In this document: piece by piece, positions 5,679-9,439 of the stretch
Position numbering within the stretch: position 1 is the stretch's first letter
Layout of the letters: the number at the start of each line of letters is the position of its first letter
Assembly: GCA_036565605.1 (NCBI GenBank)
Contig: DATCXV010000006.1
Location: 1-9,439 of the forward strand
Source of the DNA: UBA6065 sp036565605
GTDB taxonomy: Bacteria; Patescibacteriota; Minisyncoccia; Phycocordibacterales; UBA6065
Length of the DNA: 9,439 bases
Direction: 5' to 3'
The notes under the pieces: generated by a model
Told to the model about the DNA's origin: nothing
What the model saw: only the letters and a program-made list of their open reading frames with translations
Databases searched by the model: none
Program-made: the position numbers and the translations under genes

Positions 5679-7410
5679 TCGTACTTTTCTGAGACTCGGC
5701 TATTTGGACATATTCAGGAGAAGATCCCAAAAGCTCTTTATGCGTACCGACAGCAAGCGCCTCACCTTCCATCAGGAGAACAACTTTGTCGAACGTAGCG
5801 GCCGAAGAAACTTTCTGAGTTACCGAAATGACGGTCGTACCCGGATATTCAAGCGATACATTCTCCAAAATCTTCTGTTCAGTTGCCGCATCGACGCGTG
5901 CCGTGAAGTCATCAAGAAGCAGAACCTTCGGATTAAGAACCAGAGCGCGAGCAAGCATGACGCGCTGTTTTTGTCCGCCGGAAAGCGAAGTGCCGCGTTC
6001 GGAAACAACACTGTCGAGTCCAGCAGGCAGCCCCGCAACCAAACCTTCCAGTTCGGCAACACGGATAGCTTTCGCCAATGCAGCTTCGCGAGCTTCAGGA
6101 TCGACCGTGGCCGCAGAACCGAACGCGATATTGTCACGTAACGGCAGATTGAACATTACTGAATCCTGGAAAACGATCGCAACATGTTTGTGAAGCGACT
6201 TCCTGCGGTATTCGGTAAGCAGTTTTCCGTCATACAAAACTTCGCCCGATGTCGGCTTCAAAAGTCCAATCAAAGCATAGAGAAGTTGTGTTTTTCCTGC
6301 AGCTGTAGGTCCGACGATTGCCACTTTCTCCCCTGCCTTGGCCGAGAACGAAACGTCTTTCAACGCCTGCTTTTCGCCATAGCGCACCGAAAGATTTCTC
6401 ACTTCGATATCGCCACGAATCTCGGCCTCGATCGTACCCGGCTCTACTTCATCAGGAAGTGAAAGGATGCCGACGATACGGCCATAGGATGCCTGGGCAC
6501 GGCTGATGACGCTCGACATGAACCCCAAAATAATGATCGGAAAGATCAACAGGAAGAGATAGCTTTGGAAGGCCGTGAACTCGCCCAAGGTCATGCTGCC
6601 CGCGATGATAAAGTGTCCGCCCAAAGCCAAGATGCCGACCGTCGCAGCGTTGGCAATAATTCCAACGAGCGGAATCACCATCGAAAACAGACGAAGGATC
6701 TTCATGCCGTTGTCACGCGCCTCATCGTTACGTCCGCGGAACTTTGCAATCTCTGAAGATCGTGAGTTGAAGACACGAACCAAAGCTGCACCCAAGATCG
6801 ATTCATTGATAGAAGCGTTTAATCGATCAATGATACCTTGCGATTTATAAAAGAGCGGACCCATGCTTTTGAACACCAAGGCAAAGATGCCGCCGATAGC
6901 CGGGATAATGGCAAGCACCACCAAGGCCAGCTTCCAATCCATATACAGAAGTATCGCTGCCGAACCAATGATCAGACAGACCGATGAAATAACCTGCACG
7001 ATCGCGTTCGAAGCGAACATTTTAATCGCATCGATGTCAGACGTCAGATTGGTGAGAAGCCGTTCGGGTGACTCTTCTTCCAGACGAGCGTATGAAAACT
7101 GGGAAATCTTGTCTGCCAAATTTTTTCGCAAATCGCGCGCGGCCCGTTCCGAGACATATGCCTGATACGCCGCTTGACCCAAAGAAAGAACAAGCATACC
7201 AAGCGCCACCAAGACGAATGTCGTGGCAATTGAATGGATGTTGAAGGTGCCATGAACATAGGAATCGATGCCACGAGCAACAAGCCTGGGCACAACCAGG
7301 TTAAGCGCGTTCGAACCGATCGTAAACACAACCAAAGCCGCCACGGTTCCCTTATAAGGCGCTAGAACCGCGAAGACATTGGGTCGTTTGGACTGTATAG
7401 TAGTGGCCAT
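5656..7410 (-). CDS. ABC exporter half-transporter, degenerate subunit (TM287-like)
   Basis: 584 residues from ATG at 7410. An exporter membrane domain (about 20-310) precedes a nucleotide-binding domain with Walker A GPTAAGKT (6312-6289), Q-loop VFQDSV and a canonical LSGGQ signature (5985-5971). Two key residues are altered. The Glu after Walker B is Asp (LLLDD, codon 5910-5908), and the switch His is Gln (VTQKVSS, codon 5817-5815). The same Asp and Gln substitutions mark the degenerate subunit of TM287/288-type exporters, where this site binds ATP stably but hydrolyses it slowly. It is the first gene of the two-gene operon. An ATG at 7437 would add nine residues that are only the antisense of the glycosylase N-terminus, so 7410 is preferred. 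No clear Shine-Dalgarno sequence is seen. Confidence 0.94.
   Translation of the reverse strand: MATTIQSKRPNVFAVLAPYKGTVAALVVFTIGSNALNLVVPRLVARGIDSYVHGTFNIHSIATTFVLVALGMLVLSLGQAAYQAYVSERAARDLRKNLADKISQFSYARLEEESPERLLTNLTSDIDAIKMFASNAIVQVISSVCLIIGSAAILLYMDWKLALVVLAIIPAIGGIFALVFKSMGPLFYKSQGIIDRLNASINESILGAALVRVFNSRSSEIAKFRGRNDEARDNGMKILRLFSMVIPLVGIIANAATVGILALGGHFIIAGSMTLGEFTAFQSYLFLLIFPIIILGFMSSVISRAQASYGRIVGILSLPDEVEPGTIEAEIRGDIEVRNLSVRYGEKQALKDVSFSAKAGEKVAIVGPTAAGKTQLLYALIGLLKPTSGEVLYDGKLLTEYRRKSLHKHVAIVFQDSVMFNLPLRDNIAFGSAATVDPEAREAALAKAIRVAELEGLVAGLPAGLDSVVSERGTSLSGGQKQRVMLARALVLNPKVLLLDDFTARVDAATEQKILENVSLEYPGTTVISVTQKVSSAATFDKVVLLMEGEALAVGTHKELLGSSPEYVQIAESQKSTNVYELRS
7373..7401 (+). promoter_or_regulatory. 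Candidate promoter of the glycosylase cluster
   Basis: AAGACA (7373-7378, 4 of 6) and TATAGT (7396-7401, 5 of 6) are separated by 17 bp. A start about 7 bp after the -10 falls on or next to the ATG at 7409, implying a leaderless mRNA. It lies inside the first codons of the divergent ABC gene. Confidence 0.42.
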
Positions 7411-8215
7411 GGACGAAAAGAAGTTCCAGCATACCATCTTGGACTATTACGCCAAGTCCGGACGAAAGTCTCTTCCCTGGCGAAGAACCACGGATCCTTA
7501 TCGGATCTTGGTCTCTGAAGTGATGCTCCAGCAGACCCAAGTGCCTCGAGTACTGAAAAAATACAAGGAATTTCTGACTGCTTTTCCGGATGTTCGGACA
7601 CTTTCTCAAGCAAAGACGTCGGAAGTGCTCAAGGTTTGGCAGGGATTGGGGTACAATCGCCGCGCGCTTGCTTTGAAGCGCGCGGCAGAAGCGGTTGTGA
7701 CAGAACATGACGCGAAGTTTCCGAAGAGCTTCGAAGAACTGATCGCACTGCCCGGCATCGGACCAGCTACCGCTGGTGGGATTCTCGCCTATGCTTTCGG
7801 TATCCCTACCGTTTTCATCGAGACAAATATTCGCGCCGTTTTCCTGCACCACTTTTTCGCTAATAAAAAGAATGTTCATGACAAAGACCTCTTTCCTCTT
7901 ATCGAAGCAACACTTGATCGAGAAAATCCGCGCGATTGGTATTACGCATTGATGGACTACGGTGTTCATTTGAAACAGACATTCCCCAATCCGTCGCGCC
8001 GATCGCGGCATCATGCAAAACAGACGCGTTTTAAAGGCTCGAACCGCGAAGTACGATCAAAAATCTTAAAGTTTCTTCTGGAGTCTCCCGCAACAGAGGC
8101 AGATGTCATTACATATATAGGAGAAACCCAACACGACGTGCATAAAAACATCGACGCCTTGGTTGCCGAAGGTTTTCTGGCACGAAACAGAAATGGCCGC
8201 TTGCGCGTAGTATGA
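7409..8215 (+). CDS. mutY: MutY-like A/G-specific adenine glycosylase without Fe-S cluster
   Basis: 268 residues. The HhH-GPD core aligns with MutY: LPW (22-24), SEVMLQQTQV with catalytic Glu37, GLGYNRRA, the helix-hairpin-helix LPGIGPATAG (114-123), then FIETNI. MutY removes adenine mispaired with 8-oxoguanine. Three departures are visible. Position 138, the catalytic Asp of the MutY motif LDGNV, is Glu. The protein has no cysteine, so the C-terminal [4Fe-4S] site is absent (Fe-S-free MutY proteins are known). The NUDIX-like 8-oxoG recognition domain is missing and is replaced by about 55 residues resembling a winged helix (213-268). ATG at 7409 is chosen over an upstream TTG (7379) because it gives the usual MutY N-terminus. 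It is the first gene of the plus-strand cluster, possibly leaderless. Substrate range is uncertain. Confidence 0.88.
   Translation: MDEKKFQHTILDYYAKSGRKSLPWRRTTDPYRILVSEVMLQQTQVPRVLKKYKEFLTAFPDVRTLSQAKTSEVLKVWQGLGYNRRALALKRAAEAVVTEHDAKFPKSFEELIALPGIGPATAGGILAYAFGIPTVFIETNIRAVFLHHFFANKKNVHDKDLFPLIEATLDRENPRDWYYALMDYGVHLKQTFPNPSRRSRHHAKQTRFKGSNREVRSKILKFLLESPATEADVITYIGETQHDVHKNIDALVAEGFLARNRNGRLRVV
7428..7455 (-). promoter_or_regulatory. Candidate promoter of the ABC exporter operon
   Basis: On the minus strand, TTGGCG (7455-7450, 4 of 6) is followed after 16 bp by TATGCT (7433-7428) with TG just upstream (extended -10). It would start transcription about ten bases before the ATG at 7410. It lies wholly inside the divergent glycosylase gene. 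Confidence 0.33.
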
Positions 8216-8231
8216 GCAACTTCATACACGC

Positions 8232-8486
8232 ATGAAAATTTATATCACTATCGTCGTTTTGATACTTTTAATCGCTGGAATTACCTATGCGTACCGTACT
8301 CACGAGCCAGAAACCCAAGGCATTCCTCCGGGTGTCGTATGCACCATGGACGCCAAGCTTTGTCCTGATGGTTCATACGTAGGCCGTCAGGGACCTAATT
8401 GCGAATTCGCCCAATGCCCCGGTACCAGTTCTTCGTCGGGTACTCACGCATCAGGCACCATCGATTTCGAAGGAAACGTACAGTAA
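8232..8486 (+). CDS. Small membrane-anchored Cys-rich protein
   Basis: 84 residues. One hydrophobic segment (about 4-20) acts as signal anchor or uncleaved signal peptide; it has no lipobox Cys. The exposed part has four cysteines (37, 44, 57, 62; spacing x6, x12, x4) within the pattern C-x6-CPDGS-x-VGR-x-GP-x-C-x-F-x2-C. The tail is Ser/Thr/Gly rich. The cysteines probably form two disulfides outside the membrane. I recall the CPDGSxVGRxGPxC pattern from small secreted proteins in CPR and other bacteria, but know no function. It starts 16 bp after the glycosylase stop and ends 9 bp before recG, so it is likely cotranscribed. No good Shine-Dalgarno sequence is visible. Confidence 0.8.
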   Translation: MKIYITIVVLILLIAGITYAYRTHEPETQGIPPGVVCTMDAKLCPDGSYVGRQGPNCEFAQCPGTSSSSGTHASGTIDFEGNVQ

Positions 8487-8495
8487 AATGACCGG

Positions 8496-9439
8496 GTGCA
8501 TCCAAATCATCCCCTTGAATCACACTTCCGTCTGCTTGGCCCGATCAAGGCCGGCTTGTCACGTCTGGGACTTAAGACAGTAGAGGATCTTCTATACCAC
8601 TTCCCCGTCCGCTATGGTGACACGGCCGAGACGCGCAACATTTCATCGCTACGCAAAGGTGACGAGGCCGTGGTCTTTGGACGAATATCGAAACTGAAAA
8701 CATCAAAAGGTTTCCGTACAAAAATTGCCATGGCAGATGGCTGGCTCGAAGATGATTCGGGCCGCATCAAGTGCGTCTGGTTCAATCAACCGTATCTGGC
8801 CAAGATGATCGCAGACGGTGCTTTGGTCCGCGTCGAAGGCAAAGTTTCGCAGAGACGTGCAAAAACAGACGCCGCACCCGAGAGCGGTGAGCTCTATCTT
8901 TCAAACCCGAAGGTCGAAGCTGTCGACAAAATACCAGTCGCTGTCGGCGAATCTCTTTTCGGCAGCGACTCTGGCATAAACACTTTGTATCCTGTCTACC
9001 CTGAAACCAAAGGCATTTCATCGAACTGGATCTATCATTCGATCCAGAAAATTTTCAAAAGTGGCATTCTTGAAACACTCCAAGATCCGGTGCCGGCAGA
9101 TGTGCTTGCCCGATACAATTTGCCATCACTCCAAACTGCCCTTGTCTGGATTCATGCACCACAGAACGAGAAAGACGCTTTGGCTGCGCGCAAGCGTTTC
9201 GCCTTCGAAGAAGTTTTTTTCATCCAACTCGAACGCCAGAAGGAAAAGAAGGAGTGGAAAAAGAATCCCGCATTCGTGATCGAGCCATCCGAAGCAACCG
9301 TGAAGTCGTTCACGTCCCGCTTTCCCTTCCCCTTCACCGACGGACAGAACAAAGCGATCGCCGATGTGCTTGCTGACTTCAAACGCGGACATGCTATGTC
9401 GCGCCTGCTTGAAGGCGATGTCGGTTCGGGAAAGACTGC
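8496..9439 (+). CDS. recG: ATP-dependent DNA helicase RecG, 3'-partial
   Basis: The first 314 residues are present; the frame is open to the window end. Visible are the N-terminal helical part with DLLYHFPVRYGD (31-42), the OB-fold wedge domain (about 55-140, including VWFNQPYLAK), the RecG linker motif TLYPVYPETKGIS (163-175), a Q-motif-like Gln284 in FTDGQ, and Walker A GDVGSGKT (307-314). RecG reverses stalled forks and unwinds branched DNA. The Walker A position matches E. coli RecG (around residue 300), supporting GTG at 8496. The frame has a TAA at 8484-8486 (the stop of the previous gene), so no earlier start is possible beyond three codons. The nearby ATG at 8488 is in another frame. 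No strong Shine-Dalgarno sequence is present, so coupling to the upstream gene is likely. Confidence 0.93.
   Translation, partial: MHPNHPLESHFRLLGPIKAGLSRLGLKTVEDLLYHFPVRYGDTAETRNISSLRKGDEAVVFGRISKLKTSKGFRTKIAMADGWLEDDSGRIKCVWFNQPYLAKMIADGALVRVEGKVSQRRAKTDAAPESGELYLSNPKVEAVDKIPVAVGESLFGSDSGINTLYPVYPETKGISSNWIYHSIQKIFKSGILETLQDPVPADVLARYNLPSLQTALVWIHAPQNEKDALAARKRFAFEEVFFIQLERQKEKKEWKKNPAFVIEPSEATVKSFTSRFPFPFTDGQNKAIADVLADFKRGHAMSRLLEGDVGSGKT

Noticed and set aside
7352..8014. Minus-strand open frame of 220 codons across the glycosylase
   Set aside because: The plus strand carries clear MutY motifs over the same bases; the minus frame has no recognisable domain.
8488..8490. ATG at 8488 as start of recG
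   Set aside because: It is in a different frame from the RecG motifs; GTG at 8496 is in the right frame after the in-frame TAA.
1..9439. CRISPR array or other tandem repeat array
   Set aside because: No regularly spaced direct repeats were seen on reading through the window.

Overview
The window looks like a Patescibacteria/CPR-type bacterial chromosome with the end of an integrated mobile element in a tRNA gene. The CPR assignment is inference. It rests on the style of the large serine recombinase, on a MutY-like glycosylase that lacks both the Fe-S cluster and the NUDIX-like domain, and on the compact gene packing. No rRNA or other phylogenetic marker is present. TGA is used as a normal stop codon.

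Left third (1 to about 3300): accessory DNA. It begins inside a 5'-truncated gene for an ABC/OLD-type ATPase fused to a TOPRIM nuclease domain, a typical antiphage architecture. Next comes a complete large serine recombinase that reads toward, and into, the 3' half of a minus-strand tRNA-Ser(GCU). This is the layout expected of an integrative element in a tRNA gene, with the ATPase-nuclease as cargo. The other end of the element lies outside the window, to the left.

Middle (3366-7410): apparent host backbone. A short divergent promoter region with a perfect inverted repeat separates the tRNA from a small unrecognised gene with a strong Shine-Dalgarno sequence and a strong terminator. Convergent to that gene is a two-gene minus-strand operon for a heterodimeric ABC exporter. 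One subunit has a degenerate ATP site and the other a consensus site, as in TM287/288-type transporters. The two genes overlap.

Right (7409-9439): a plus-strand cluster starting divergently from the ABC operon, with overlapping start codons. It holds a cysteine-free MutY-like adenine glycosylase with Asp-to-Glu at the catalytic position and a winged-helix-like tail, a small membrane-anchored Cys-rich protein, and the 5' part of recG, cut by the window end at its Walker A motif. MutY-like and RecG functions suggest a DNA-repair flavour for this cluster. No stretch over 300 bases lacks a gene.
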